Shown here piece after piece: positions 8,233 to 16,643 of a stretch of 64,000 nt of DNA. Numbering within the stretch: position 1 is the first letter of the stretch; every line of letters starts with the position of its first letter. The notes beneath the pieces are model-generated. The model had not been told where the DNA came from and searched no databases. It saw nothing but the letters and a program-made list of their open reading frames with translations. A program made the translations under genes and the position numbers. Origin of the DNA: Streptomyces sp. XY006 (lineage in GTDB: Bacteria; Actinomycetota; Actinomycetes; Streptomycetales; Streptomycetaceae); the NCBI RefSeq assembly GCF_002237655.1, contig NZ_NOKT01000016.1, forward strand, positions 1 through 64,000, read 5' to 3'.

Positions 8233-8883
8233 GTGACGACGGAACGACGCGCGCCCCTGGACCGCCGCCGGGTCGCGGACACCGCGCTGCGGCTGCTGAA
8301 CGAGGTGGGCCTGGACGGCCTGACCCTGCGCGCCATCGCCCGGGAACTGGACGTGAAGGCGCCCGCCCTCTACTGGCACTTCAAGGACAAGCAGGCGCTG
8401 CTCGACGAGATGGCGACGGAGATGTACCGCCGGATGGTCGCCGGGAGCTCGCTCGACCCCGCCGACACGTGGCGGGAGCGGCTGCTGAAGGCGAACCGGG
8501 GACTGCGCACGGCGCTGCTCGGCTACCGCGACGGCGCGAAGGTCTTCAGCGGCTCACGCTTCACCGGCATCGAGCACGCCGCGCAGATGGAGGACAACCT
8601 GCGCCTGTTCACGGCCGCCGGCCTCACGCTCGCGCAGGCCGCCCGGGCGCTCAACACGACCTACCTGTACACGCTCGGCTTCGTCACCGAGGAGCAGGGC
8701 GTCCATCCCCTGCCCGGGGAGCGCCGTGAGGGCTACGACATGGACGAACGCGCCCGCCTGATGGCCGACTTCCCGCTGTCGGCCCGGGCGGGCGCGGAGA
8801 TCTTCGAGGACTACGGCCGGCACTACGAGGAGGGGCTGGCCCTCGTGATCGAGGGGATCGCGGCACGCTACGGCCTCTCATGA
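8233..8883 (+). CDS. TetR-family transcriptional repressor
   Basis: From the GTG at 8233 the product is 216 residues. The N-terminal helix-turn-helix (RRVADTALRLLNEVGLDGLTLRAIARELDVKAPALYWHFKDKQ, about 10-52) is the TetR class-C type. The following domain resembles the tetracycline-repressor ligand-binding domain (TetR_C), with GYRDGAKVFSGSRF and the late FPLSARAGAEIFEDYGRHYEEGLALVIEGI. An in-frame ATG at 8185 would put the start inside the first operator, so the GTG is preferred. The regulator is divergent from the FAD monooxygenase and probably autoregulated through the twin palindromes. The inducer is unknown but is likely the monooxygenase substrate or a related aromatic. Confidence 0.88.
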   Translation: MTTERRAPLDRRRVADTALRLLNEVGLDGLTLRAIARELDVKAPALYWHFKDKQALLDEMATEMYRRMVAGSSLDPADTWRERLLKANRGLRTALLGYRDGAKVFSGSRFTGIEHAAQMEDNLRLFTAAGLTLAQAARALNTTYLYTLGFVTEEQGVHPLPGERREGYDMDERARLMADFPLSARAGAEIFEDYGRHYEEGLALVIEGIAARYGLS

Positions 8884-9120
8884 CACCCGGCGCCCCACGA
8901 CACCCGGCGCCCCACGACACCCGGCGCCCAGGACACCCGGCGCCCAGGACACCCGGCGCCCGGGACACCCGGCGCCCGGGACACCCGGCGCCCGGGACAC
9001 CCGGCGCCCGGGACACCCGGCGCCCGGGACACCCGGCGCCCGGGACACCCGGCGCCCCACGGCACCCCGGCGCCCCACGGCACCCCGGCGCCCCACGGCA
9101 CCCCGGCGCCCCACGGCACC
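8883..9120. repeat. GC-rich tandem repeat, 14 units of 16-18 bp
   Basis: The consensus ACACCCGGCGCCC is followed by CACG, AGG, GGG or CACGG, giving unit lengths of 17 (2 copies), 16 (8 copies) and 18 (4 copies). Each unit contains the 6-bp palindrome GGCGCC. The array fills the gap between the convergent tetR and methyltransferase genes and starts at the tetR stop codon. It may act as a bidirectional terminator and is likely to vary in copy number between strains. Confidence 0.92.
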
Positions 9121-9127
9121 CGGTGTC

Positions 9128-10045
9128 TCAGGCCCTGCTCGCGCGCGCCCGCCGTACGGCCCGGGTGAGGACCGGCGGCAGCAGGTCCCTGGCGAGCCGG
9201 CGGGCCCGGGACGGGGCGGGCCGGGCCGGGCGCGCGGCACGGGGCCCGGCGGTCTCGGCCGGGGCCGGCGCGGGGACCGGGGCCACGTAGTGCCGGGAGG
9301 CCGGGAAGGGCGGCGGCTTCATGCCCCGGGAGCGGGTGCGGATCAGCCGGTGCCCGGCCGCCTCCTGCACGCTCAGCCCGACGTCCGTCCGCTGCCGCAG
9401 CATCTCCAGCAGATCCTCCTGGAGCGGCTCGGGATCGCCCCAGGTGCCGTACAGCTTCTGCGTGCTGAGGCAGACCGGCCGCAGACCGCGGTTGAGGACG
9501 GCCTCCCAGGCGGCGACCGAGACGCCCGGCGTGTGCTCCGAGCGGAAGTCGTCGAGGACCACGATGCCGTCGGGGAGCAGGATGTCGTGGGCCGCGCCGA
9601 TGTCGCCGTGCACGTGCTCGTACAGGTGCGAGGCGTCGATGTGGACGAAGCGGCAGGTGCCCGGGGCCACCTTCTCGGCCACCACCGAGCTGGGCGCGGC
9701 GATCACCGTCGGCAGGGTGTCGTGGAAGGAGAGGTAGTTCCGCTCGAAGGCCTGCCGGGTCAGCGAGGAGTACGACTTCGCCGCCTCCGCCTGGTTGGCG
9801 CCGTCCGGCGCCTCGCCCTCGAACAGGTCGCAGACCGTGAACGTCTCGCCGGGCCGCAGGTGACGGCCGAGCAGGATCGCGCTCTTGCCCATGTAGACGC
9901 CCAGTTCCAGCAGGTCGCCGTGGGTTCCCTGCTTGTGCTGCCGCTCCAGGAACCAGGTGAAGAGCATCTGGTCCAGTGGCGGGAACCAGCCCGGGACGTC
10001 CGCCAGTTCGCCGGGGTGCTTGTCGGTCACGTGTGGGTGGGTCAT
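9128..10045 (-). CDS. SAM-dependent O-methyltransferase of the TylF/Methyltransf_24 type
   Basis: This 305-residue class I methyltransferase shows motif I as GDLLELGVYMGKSAILLG (about 43-60), then FTVCDLFEGEAP. The acidic VHIDASHLYEHVHGDI (about 135-150) and VVLDDFRSEH match the metal-binding region of TylF-like sugar O-methyltransferases. The last 60 residues are a basic, Ala/Pro/Arg-rich tail of unknown purpose. It is the distal gene of the leftward half of a wall-glycopolymer locus, 63 bp downstream of an O-acyltransferase. Methylation of a polymer sugar is therefore a reasonable inference. Confidence 0.8.
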   Translation of the reverse strand: MTHPHVTDKHPGELADVPGWFPPLDQMLFTWFLERQHKQGTHGDLLELGVYMGKSAILLGRHLRPGETFTVCDLFEGEAPDGANQAEAAKSYSSLTRQAFERNYLSFHDTLPTVIAAPSSVVAEKVAPGTCRFVHIDASHLYEHVHGDIGAAHDILLPDGIVVLDDFRSEHTPGVSVAAWEAVLNRGLRPVCLSTQKLYGTWGDPEPLQEDLLEMLRQRTDVGLSVQEAAGHRLIRTRSRGMKPPPFPASRHYVAPVPAPAPAETAGPRAARPARPAPSRARRLARDLLPPVLTRAVRRARASRA

Positions 10046-10108
10046 GAGACGAGCCTTCTCTGTGAGCGTTGCCCGAACCGACGGGTGGTTGAACGGCCCG
10101 TGAACAGC

Positions 10109-11272
10109 TCAGCCGGCCTTGGCCAGCAGCTCCCGCAGCCGTGGTGTCAGCGGCTTCTCCACATACTTGTGCAGCACCCACGCCAGCAGCAGCATTGACG
10201 CCACCGTCAGCGGGAAAGTCGCCGCCGACGGCAGCCCCAGACCGCGGTGCAGGGCGTGGATCGCCACCCAGCCCAGATGCTCGTGGACCAGGTAGAACGG
10301 GTAGGTCAGCGCCCCCGCCACCGTCAGCCAGCGCCAGTTCGCCCGGTGCAGCAGGCCCAGCGCGATCGCCGCGACCGCCACGAAGCCGAAGGTGACGACG
10401 AGCATGATGCCGAGCGAGGAGCGGTACGAGAAGCCGCCCGCGTCGGCCGCGTGCCACAGGTCCTGCACCGCGTAGTGCTGCCCGAGCAGCCAGCTGACGG
10501 CGACGATGCCCCAGCCGTGGACGTCCCGCCGGTCGAGGTGGACGAGGTAGAGGCCGACACCGCCGATGAAGAAGGGGGCGTACTCCGGCATCAGGACGAT
10601 GTCGAGCAGCGGCATCTGCGCGTTGTCGGCGATCACCGCGGCCAGCGTCCAGAGCGCGCAGAACATCACGACCCGGCGCCGGGTGGCCCCGGGCAGCACG
10701 ACGCACAGTGCGAACAGGGCGTAGAAGCGGACCTCCGCCCACAGCGTCCAGCACACCCCGAGCACCCGGTCCGCGCCGAGCGGCATCTGCAGCATGGTGA
10801 GGTTGACCAGCGCGTCACTCGGCGAGACCGCCTGGTAGGCGACCACCGGCAGGGCGAAGACGGCCGTGACGAGCACGACCGCCACCCAGTAGGCGGGCAG
10901 CAGCCGGGAGGCGCGGGAGGCGAAGAACGACTTCAGCGGCCGGCCCCAGCCGCTCATGCAGATCACGAATCCGCTGATCACGAAGAACACCTGCACACCG
11001 AGGCAGCCGTAGGCGAACCACTCGTGCAGCGTGGGGAACTGCAGCTTCGGCGAGGAGCCCCACGCCTCGGCGACATCGCCGTCGCGCCCGCCGTAGTGGT
11101 ACGCCGCGACCATCAGGGCGGCCACCAGCCGCAGGCCGTCGAGGGCGCGCAGCCGGCCCGCGGACTTCTTCTCCCGGCGCCGTGGGACGGTCGCGGCGCC
11201 CGGGGACTCGACCGGCACGGCGCGGCCGGGCCGGGGCTTACGGGTGCTGACGACCGTCTCGGTCACGCTCAA
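10109..11272 (-). CDS. Membrane O-acyltransferase, acyltransferase-3 (OafA) family
   Basis: The 387-residue protein begins with a 40-residue cytoplasmic segment, then RLRALDGLRLVAALMVAAYHYG, the family start with its conserved Arg and the His of the first helix. About ten transmembrane segments follow, including GVQVFFVISGFVI (F-F-V-I-S-G-F is the second hallmark). This family transfers acetyl or other acyl groups from cytoplasmic donors onto surface glycans. Its place between glycosyltransferase and methyltransferase genes points to O-acylation of the same glycopolymer. The ATG start is adopted as given; no strong ribosome site is visible. Confidence 0.87.
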   Translation of the reverse strand: MSVTETVVSTRKPRPGRAVPVESPGAATVPRRREKKSAGRLRALDGLRLVAALMVAAYHYGGRDGDVAEAWGSSPKLQFPTLHEWFAYGCLGVQVFFVISGFVICMSGWGRPLKSFFASRASRLLPAYWVAVVLVTAVFALPVVAYQAVSPSDALVNLTMLQMPLGADRVLGVCWTLWAEVRFYALFALCVVLPGATRRRVVMFCALWTLAAVIADNAQMPLLDIVLMPEYAPFFIGGVGLYLVHLDRRDVHGWGIVAVSWLLGQHYAVQDLWHAADAGGFSYRSSLGIMLVVTFGFVAVAAIALGLLHRANWRWLTVAGALTYPFYLVHEHLGWVAIHALHRGLGLPSAATFPLTVASMLLLAWVLHKYVEKPLTPRLRELLAKAG

Positions 11273-11444
11273 AACCTCTGTGTGGCTCGTATGTCCTTTA
11301 CCTGAGCCGCCTGTGGGCGGGCAGGGCGCCTGTCACCCTAGGACGGGAGTTGACGGAATCTTGTTCGATGGCGACAGGCTTCGCCTGCCGGTTTCCATGG
11401 GTTCATCTGGATGTCGCCGTCACCGGCTTTCGGGCACACCTTCT

Positions 11445-12779
11445 TCAGCGGCGCACCGCCTTGTTGCGCAGCGCCCGCGCCCGCCGTACCACCCGGCGCG
11501 CCGTGGAATTGCGGGGCAGGAACGCCAGCCGCTGCGGAATTCCCCCGGGCAGTCCGAGCGAGGTGAGGCGGCGCTTCTTGAAGTAGCGCCGGGTGCGCGG
11601 GCCGAGATGCCGGGCCAGGAACTGCTCGGCCTGTTCCCGCAGCTCCGGGTAGATCTGCGGCTGCATGGTGAATCCGACGGCGGTGAGCAGGCCGGGCAGG
11701 CGCTCGGCCGGCAGGACGTCGCCCTCCGTGCCGCCGTCCAGGCCGGGCAGCAGGGCGTCCGCCAGCGTGGTCGGGACGCGGTTGCTGTTCTGGTAGGGCG
11801 TCAGCCGCTCCAGCAGCAGCTCGGTGCCGATGCGGGCGACCGGCAGGTCGTAGAAGGCCGACGCCGTGAACAGGGCGGTGGAGAAGCAGCCGACGACCAG
11901 GGCGGGCCGGGCGCGGTCGAAGAGGACCTCGGCGAGGACGGGCGTGTCCAGCACGGTGAGGTCGACGCCGAGCTTCTCGGCCTCGGTCTCCAGGGCGCGG
12001 CTGTAGCGGGCCGGGGCGGTCGGGTGGGGCTTGAAGACGACCGTGCGGTGGCCGCGGGCGACGGCGCCCCGCATCATCCGCACGTGCAGGTCCTCCTCCT
12101 CCTCGGGGGAGAGGATGTTCAGCGCCGACAGGTACTGGCCGAGCAGCAGCGCCGAGCCGGCGGGCAGGGCGGGCAGTTCGGGCACGGTCTCGGTGACCTC
12201 GCCCAGCACCTTCAGGAACGCGGGCGTCGGCACCAGGTGCGCCGGCACGCCGAACTCGGTCAGCAGCATGGGCGTGAGGCCCGGCACCAGGTCCAGGTGG
12301 AGCAGCCGCCGCACGCGGGTGCCGACCAGCGGGTCGAGCTTGTTGCGCGTGGGGCCGTAGCTCATCAGGCCGTCGGCGTAGACGTCGACGGGGGCGTCGG
12401 TGAACAGCTGGGCCACCGTGAGCGCGGGCGCCACCTGGATCGACTCCAGGACCAGGCTGACGTGGTCGTCGCCGAGCCCCCACAGCATCCGCAGGTAGCG
12501 CTCGAAGAGCGGGATGTCGTCGGCGCGCGGGGTCCACGCCCCGGGGTGGAAGGGGCGGATGGCCTCGTTCCAGGACAGCACGTCGTCGAAGTGCTCGCGC
12601 AGCGGCGCGAAGCCCGGCATCTCGTCGAGGGCCGGGGTGGTCTCCGGCGTCGCGGAGTTGTTGAACACCAGCAGCACCCGGCGGTCCGGCTCCTCGAAGA
12701 GGTCGGAGTCGATCGCGGCGGCCAGGGTGGCGACGCCGTACAGCGTCGAGGCGCAGAAGATCTGAGTGGTCCCGGGCAT
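11445..12779 (-). CDS. Alpha-2,8-polysialyltransferase-like glycosyltransferase
   Basis: The 444-residue protein starts TTQIFCASTLYGVATLAAAI and contains RTVVFKPHPTAPARYSR (about 270-290), then VVGCFSTALFTASAFYDLPVARIG. The KPHP and S-T pair resemble the HP and S/T-S/T-Ala nucleotide-sugar motifs of the bacterial polysialyltransferase fold. Its C-terminus is strongly basic, as in membrane-associated capsule enzymes. Its ATG overlaps the stop of the upstream GT2 gene (TGATG on the minus strand), so the two are translationally coupled. The CMP-sugar synthetase and NeuB-type synthase across the divergent promoter would supply its donor. Polymerisation of a nonulosonic acid is inferred. Confidence 0.75.
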   Translation of the reverse strand: MPGTTQIFCASTLYGVATLAAAIDSDLFEEPDRRVLLVFNNSATPETTPALDEMPGFAPLREHFDDVLSWNEAIRPFHPGAWTPRADDIPLFERYLRMLWGLGDDHVSLVLESIQVAPALTVAQLFTDAPVDVYADGLMSYGPTRNKLDPLVGTRVRRLLHLDLVPGLTPMLLTEFGVPAHLVPTPAFLKVLGEVTETVPELPALPAGSALLLGQYLSALNILSPEEEEDLHVRMMRGAVARGHRTVVFKPHPTAPARYSRALETEAEKLGVDLTVLDTPVLAEVLFDRARPALVVGCFSTALFTASAFYDLPVARIGTELLLERLTPYQNSNRVPTTLADALLPGLDGGTEGDVLPAERLPGLLTAVGFTMQPQIYPELREQAEQFLARHLGPRTRRYFKKRRLTSLGLPGGIPQRLAFLPRNSTARRVVRRARALRNKAVRR

Positions 12780-13765
12780 CAGGCGGCCGCTCCCGTCGTG
12801 GTCACCCGGCGGCGCAGCCGCCGCAGCTTGGACGCGCGGTCCATGTCCATGGCCTCCAGGGCGTCGGCGAGCGCGTCCTGCGGCATCCGCTTGATGGCCG
12901 CCGCGCTCATCGACCGCAGCTGCCTGGCCACGGCCGGTTCGAACCTGTCCTCGTTGGAGAGGTGGTGGGCGATGATCGCGCAGTAGGTGCGCACCGCCTT
13001 GGGCAGCAGCCGGTCCGCCTCCCGGTCCGCGGCCGTCTCCTCGATCACCTGGTCGAAGGCGCGGATGAAGTCGAGCTGGCGGACATCGCCGATCTGCGTC
13101 AGGGACGAGGCCACCCCGCGCCGGTAGAAGACGCCCAGCAGGCTGACCACGGCGAACGACTCCGCCTCCCGGTGCAGTTTCCAGATCCACGGCCGGTCCT
13201 CGGCCGTGCGCAGCCCGTCGGTGAAGTGGAGCAGGCCCTTGTCGACGAGACGGCGGTGGTAGGCGCCGGCCCAGGCGTAGGCGTAGTCCACCGACGTGGA
13301 GCGGTGGGCCGGGAGGATCGCCTCGCGCGGGTCGAACGCCTCCCAGCGGCGGCCGACCGGGACCCGGTGCACCGAGCGGGCCCGGGCGGTGGCCTGCACA
13401 TGGTCGGTGCGCACGAAGTCGCATCCCAACCGGTCGATGGCGGACACCAGTTCGGTGAGGTAGCCGGGGGCCAGCCAGTCGTCACCGTCCAGGAACGTCA
13501 GGTACTCGCCCTGCGCCGCGTCCAGGCCGGTGTTGCGGGCGGTGGCGAGGCCGCCGTTCTTCTCGTGTCGGATGTAACGCACCCGCGCGACATCCGAAAG
13601 CTCCTCGGCCGCCCGTTCGAGAATGGCCGGGGTTTCATCCTTCGAATGGTCGTCGACCAGGATGAACTCGAAATCGCGGTCGGCGTTCAGCCGAAGGCTT
13701 CTGAGGGTGTCCGGGGCATATTGCTGCACGTTGTAGAACGGCACGATCACGGAAAGCTTAGGCAC
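12779..13765 (-). CDS. Family 2 glycosyltransferase
   Basis: The 328-residue protein begins at once with the GT-A fold: KLSVIVPFYNVQQYAPDTL, then FEFILVDDHSKDETP (about 35-50), NGGLATARNTGLDAAQGEYL and the DxD-type FLDGDDWLAPGYL (about 93-105). A further acidic TAEDRPWIWKL is in the acceptor region. I take the GTG at 13765 as start; a TTG two codons upstream is also in frame, and no Shine-Dalgarno is visible, so the mRNA may be leaderless. It is the first gene of the leftward glycopolymer operon and is coupled to the polysialyltransferase-like gene. Confidence 0.85.
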   Translation of the reverse strand: MPKLSVIVPFYNVQQYAPDTLRSLRLNADRDFEFILVDDHSKDETPAILERAAEELSDVARVRYIRHEKNGGLATARNTGLDAAQGEYLTFLDGDDWLAPGYLTELVSAIDRLGCDFVRTDHVQATARARSVHRVPVGRRWEAFDPREAILPAHRSTSVDYAYAWAGAYHRRLVDKGLLHFTDGLRTAEDRPWIWKLHREAESFAVVSLLGVFYRRGVASSLTQIGDVRQLDFIRAFDQVIEETAADREADRLLPKAVRTYCAIIAHHLSNEDRFEPAVARQLRSMSAAAIKRMPQDALADALEAMDMDRASKLRRLRRRVTTTGAAA

Positions 13766-13913
13766 CCGCAAAACGTTAGGAGGCCGGCCGGCAGCGGAAC
13801 TTTCCGGTGAACGTACACCGGGTGAACTCCATGTGTCAGAACGGTGCACCCCGTGTACTTCCCGCTTTCCAGCAGGCCAGTTCGGCTCTCGGTGGGGTGT
13901 TGTTAACTTTTCG

Positions 13914-13942
13914 TTGAGTCCCGGTTCCGCCATACCTAGGAT
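13914..13942 (+). promoter_or_regulatory. HrdB-type promoter of the rightward glycopolymer operon
   Basis: TTGAGT at 13914-13919 and TAGGAT at 13937-13942 are separated by exactly 17 bp, close to the Streptomyces housekeeping consensus. The predicted transcript would start around 13949-13950, about 15 bases before the GTG at 13964, so any leader is very short. Confidence 0.7.
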
Positions 13943-13963
13943 TCGCTTCCTAGCGTCATCGAC

Positions 13964-15310
13964 GTGCCAGCAAGTACACCGAAGCGCCCGCGCATCGCGG
14001 TCCTCGCGGACTCCGACACCCGATGGAAATGGGGTGCGCTGACCGCGCACCGCATCGCCCCGGGACCGTCCATGGAAACCGGAGCGCGCGAGGACGCGCA
14101 AGTCGGCCCCGTCCTCGACGGATTCCTGCTGCGCGGCCGGGCCACGCCCACCCCGCGCCAGCTCCGGGAAGTGGGCGTGCGCGCCGACTCGCTGCGGGAG
14201 GTCACCGCGGTCGAGTTCCTGCGCGCCATGACCGAGGAGTCCTACGACGTCCTCGTGCTGTCCCTGGTGGGCGGCGGTGTGCAGGCCATGCTGCACGGCC
14301 TCAGGCGGGCCTGGGAGGGCCGCACTTCACGGCCCGTCGTCGTCACCGGCTACGTCGGCGTCGTCTACGAGAAGCTCGCCGACGGCCTGCTGCTGCGGCA
14401 CGGCGCGGACCTCGTCCTCGCCAACTCCCGCCAGGACGCGGACCGTTTCCGGGCCGTGTACGAAGGCGTGGGCGCCGACGCCGCGTCGGTGACGGAGGTG
14501 GCCCTGCCGTTCCTCGGCGGCGCGCCCTACGAAGGCGAACGCGACCGGTACACGGTGGTGTTCGCCGCCCAGCCCTCGGTCCCCGAGAGCCGCAAGGACC
14601 GTACGTACCTGCTGAACCGGCTGGTGCAGCACGCCCGCCGGCACCCCGAGCGCGAGGTGCTGCTGAAGCTGCGCTCCAAGCCGGGCGAGCACACCACCCA
14701 CATCGAGGAACTGCCGTACCAGAAGCTGGTGCAGCGCCTCGATCCGCCGGCCAACTTCCGGCTGGTCTACGGCAACATGGGCGAGGTCCTGGACCGGACC
14801 GACCTGCTGGTCACGGTCAGCTCCACGGCCGCCCTGGAGTCGCTGCACCGCCGCATCCCCACGGTCGTGCTGACCGACCTGGGCGTGCGCGAGTCCCTCG
14901 GCAACCACCACTTCGTGGGCTCCGGGTGCCTCGCCTCCTGGGACCAGCTCGACGCCGGGCACCGGCCCGTCCCCGACGAGGAGTGGGTCTCCCGGCAGGG
15001 CGTCGTCGCGGACGGCTCCTACGACTCCGCCTTCGACGCGGCCCGGGGGCGCATCGCCGAGCTGCTCGGCCGGCCCGGCGGCCTGCCCCCGCTGACCCCG
15101 TACTACACCCCCGTCACCGCGCCCGGCTACCTGCCCGGGATCCTCGCCCGCCACCACCTCGGCCCGGACGGCACGCCCCTGCCCGGTGCGCCCGCCGCCG
15201 ACAAGGAGCCCGGACCGGTCCGGCAGATCGTGCGCCGGGCGGCGCGCGGCGCCTACCGGCACGGCGTGCAGCGCGTGGCGCCCGTCATCCGGCGGATGGG
15301 GGAGCTGTGA
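13964..15310 (+). CDS. Putative glycosyltransferase (DUF6716-like) of the glycopolymer locus
   Basis: The 448-residue protein has two Rossmann-like halves. The N-terminal half starts RPRIAVLADSDTRWKWGALT. The C-terminal half carries LLKLRSKPGEHTTHIEELPY (about 235-255) and DLLVTVSSTAALESLHRRIPTVVL (about 285-308), an arrangement like the K-P-H and S-S/T-A donor-binding motifs of GT-B capsule polymerases. The extreme C-terminus is basic (QIVRRAARGAYRHGVQRV). The GTG start is 22 bp after the predicted -10. The next frame begins at or just after its stop (GTGA overlap possible), so it is operonic with the CMP-sugar synthetase. Glycosyl transfer is inferred from fold motifs and context. Confidence 0.7.
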   Translation: MPASTPKRPRIAVLADSDTRWKWGALTAHRIAPGPSMETGAREDAQVGPVLDGFLLRGRATPTPRQLREVGVRADSLREVTAVEFLRAMTEESYDVLVLSLVGGGVQAMLHGLRRAWEGRTSRPVVVTGYVGVVYEKLADGLLLRHGADLVLANSRQDADRFRAVYEGVGADAASVTEVALPFLGGAPYEGERDRYTVVFAAQPSVPESRKDRTYLLNRLVQHARRHPEREVLLKLRSKPGEHTTHIEELPYQKLVQRLDPPANFRLVYGNMGEVLDRTDLLVTVSSTAALESLHRRIPTVVLTDLGVRESLGNHHFVGSGCLASWDQLDAGHRPVPDEEWVSRQGVVADGSYDSAFDAARGRIAELLGRPGGLPPLTPYYTPVTAPGYLPGILARHHLGPDGTPLPGAPAADKEPGPVRQIVRRAARGAYRHGVQRVAPVIRRMGEL

Positions 15311-15345
15311 GCCGCCCCGAGACCCCTGCCCAAGGAGTAGACCCC

Positions 15346-16629
15346 ATGTCCCGACCGGAAGCCGGCCAAGGCGCCTCCGTGCGCCGCGTGCTCGCGGTGA
15401 TCCCCGCACGCGGCGGCTCCAAGGGCGTGCCCGCGAAGAACCTCCTGCCCGTCGGCGGGGTGCCGCTGGTGGCGCGCGCGGTCCGCGAGTGCCGCGCCGC
15501 GCGGCTCGTGACCGACGTCGTGGTCTCCACCGACGACCAGGCCATCGCGGCCGCGGCCCGCCAGGCCGGCGCCGAGGTCGTGCTGCGCCCGGCCGCCATC
15601 GCCGGCGACACCGCCACCTCCGAGGCCGCCGTCCTGCACGCCATGGACGCCCACGAGGCCCTGCACGGGGCGCCGGTGGACGTGGTCCTGCTCGTGCAGT
15701 GCACCAGCCCGTTCCTGGTCCGCGAGGACATCGACGGGGTCGTCGGGGCGATCGCCCGGAACGGCGCCGACACCGCCGTCACCGTCGCGCCCTTCCACGG
15801 CTTCATCTGGCGCGACGCCGACGACGAGGCGGCGGCCGGTTCCGTGACGGAGGCCGGTTCCGTGACGGAGGCCGGCGCGGCGGCCGGCGGCGGCTACGGC
15901 GTCAACCACGACAAGTCCTTCCGGCCCCGCCGCCAGGACCGCCCCCAGGACCTGCTGGAGACCGGTGCCGCCTACGCCATGGAGGCGACCGGCTTCCGCG
16001 AGCACCAGCACCGCTTCTTCGGCCGCACCGAACTGGTCCGCACGGACCCGGCGCGCGTGCTGGAGATCGACGACCCGCACGACCTCGCCCGCGCCCGGGC
16101 CCTCGCGCCGCTGTTCGACGCGGACCGGCCCGGCGCCCTCCCGACCGCCGGCGACATCGACGCGGTCGTCCTCGACTTCGACGGCACCCAGACCGACGAC
16201 CGGGTGCTCGTCGACTCCGACGGACGGGAGTTCGTCTCCGTGCACCGCGGGGACGGACTCGGCATCGCGGCCCTCCGCAGGAGCGGCCTGAAGATGCTGA
16301 TCCTGTCCACGGAACAGAACCCTGTGGTCGCCGCCCGGGCCCGGAAGCTCAAGCTCCCGGTGCTGCACGGCATCGACCGCAAGGACCTCGCGCTGAAGCA
16401 GTGGTGCGAGGAGCAGGGCATCGCGCCGGAGCGCGTGCTCTACGTCGGCAACGACGTCAATGACCTCCCGTGCTTCGCCCTCGTCGGCTGGCCCGTGGCG
16501 GTCGCGAGCGCCCACGACGTCGTGCGCGGCGCCGCACGCGCGGTCACCACCGTCCCCGGTGGCGACGGCGCGATCCGAGAGATCGCCAGCTGGATCCTCG
16601 GCCCCTCTCTCGATTCCCTCACCAAGTAA
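15346..16629 (+). CDS. Bifunctional CMP-nonulosonate cytidylyltransferase / HAD phosphatase
   Basis: Residues about 12-255 are a NeuA/KdsB-type cytidylyltransferase: VIPARGGSKGVPAKNL (CTP-binding P-loop), VVSTDDQAIAAAA, LLVQCTSPF and RPQDLLETGAAYAM. Residues about 268-427 are a KdsC-like HAD phosphatase: DAVVLDFDGTQTDDRV (nucleophile DFD), LILSTEQNPVVAARA and YVGNDVNDLPCF (acidic motif IV). The fusion can dephosphorylate a 9-phosphate sugar acid and activate it with CTP. ATG 15346 has AAGGAG eight bases upstream; an in-frame GTG at 15307 overlaps the previous stop. An 18-bp direct repeat (15835-15852, 15853-15870) duplicates AGSVTE in a probable surface loop. Confidence 0.88.
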   Translation: MSRPEAGQGASVRRVLAVIPARGGSKGVPAKNLLPVGGVPLVARAVRECRAARLVTDVVVSTDDQAIAAAARQAGAEVVLRPAAIAGDTATSEAAVLHAMDAHEALHGAPVDVVLLVQCTSPFLVREDIDGVVGAIARNGADTAVTVAPFHGFIWRDADDEAAAGSVTEAGSVTEAGAAAGGGYGVNHDKSFRPRRQDRPQDLLETGAAYAMEATGFREHQHRFFGRTELVRTDPARVLEIDDPHDLARARALAPLFDADRPGALPTAGDIDAVVLDFDGTQTDDRVLVDSDGREFVSVHRGDGLGIAALRRSGLKMLILSTEQNPVVAARARKLKLPVLHGIDRKDLALKQWCEEQGIAPERVLYVGNDVNDLPCFALVGWPVAVASAHDVVRGAARAVTTVPGGDGAIREIASWILGPSLDSLTK

Positions 16630-16643
16630 GGACATCTCCTGCC

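Noticed and set aside
8883..9120. CRISPR-like array
   Set aside because: Units are contiguous 16-18 bp tandem repeats without spacers; no cas genes nearby.
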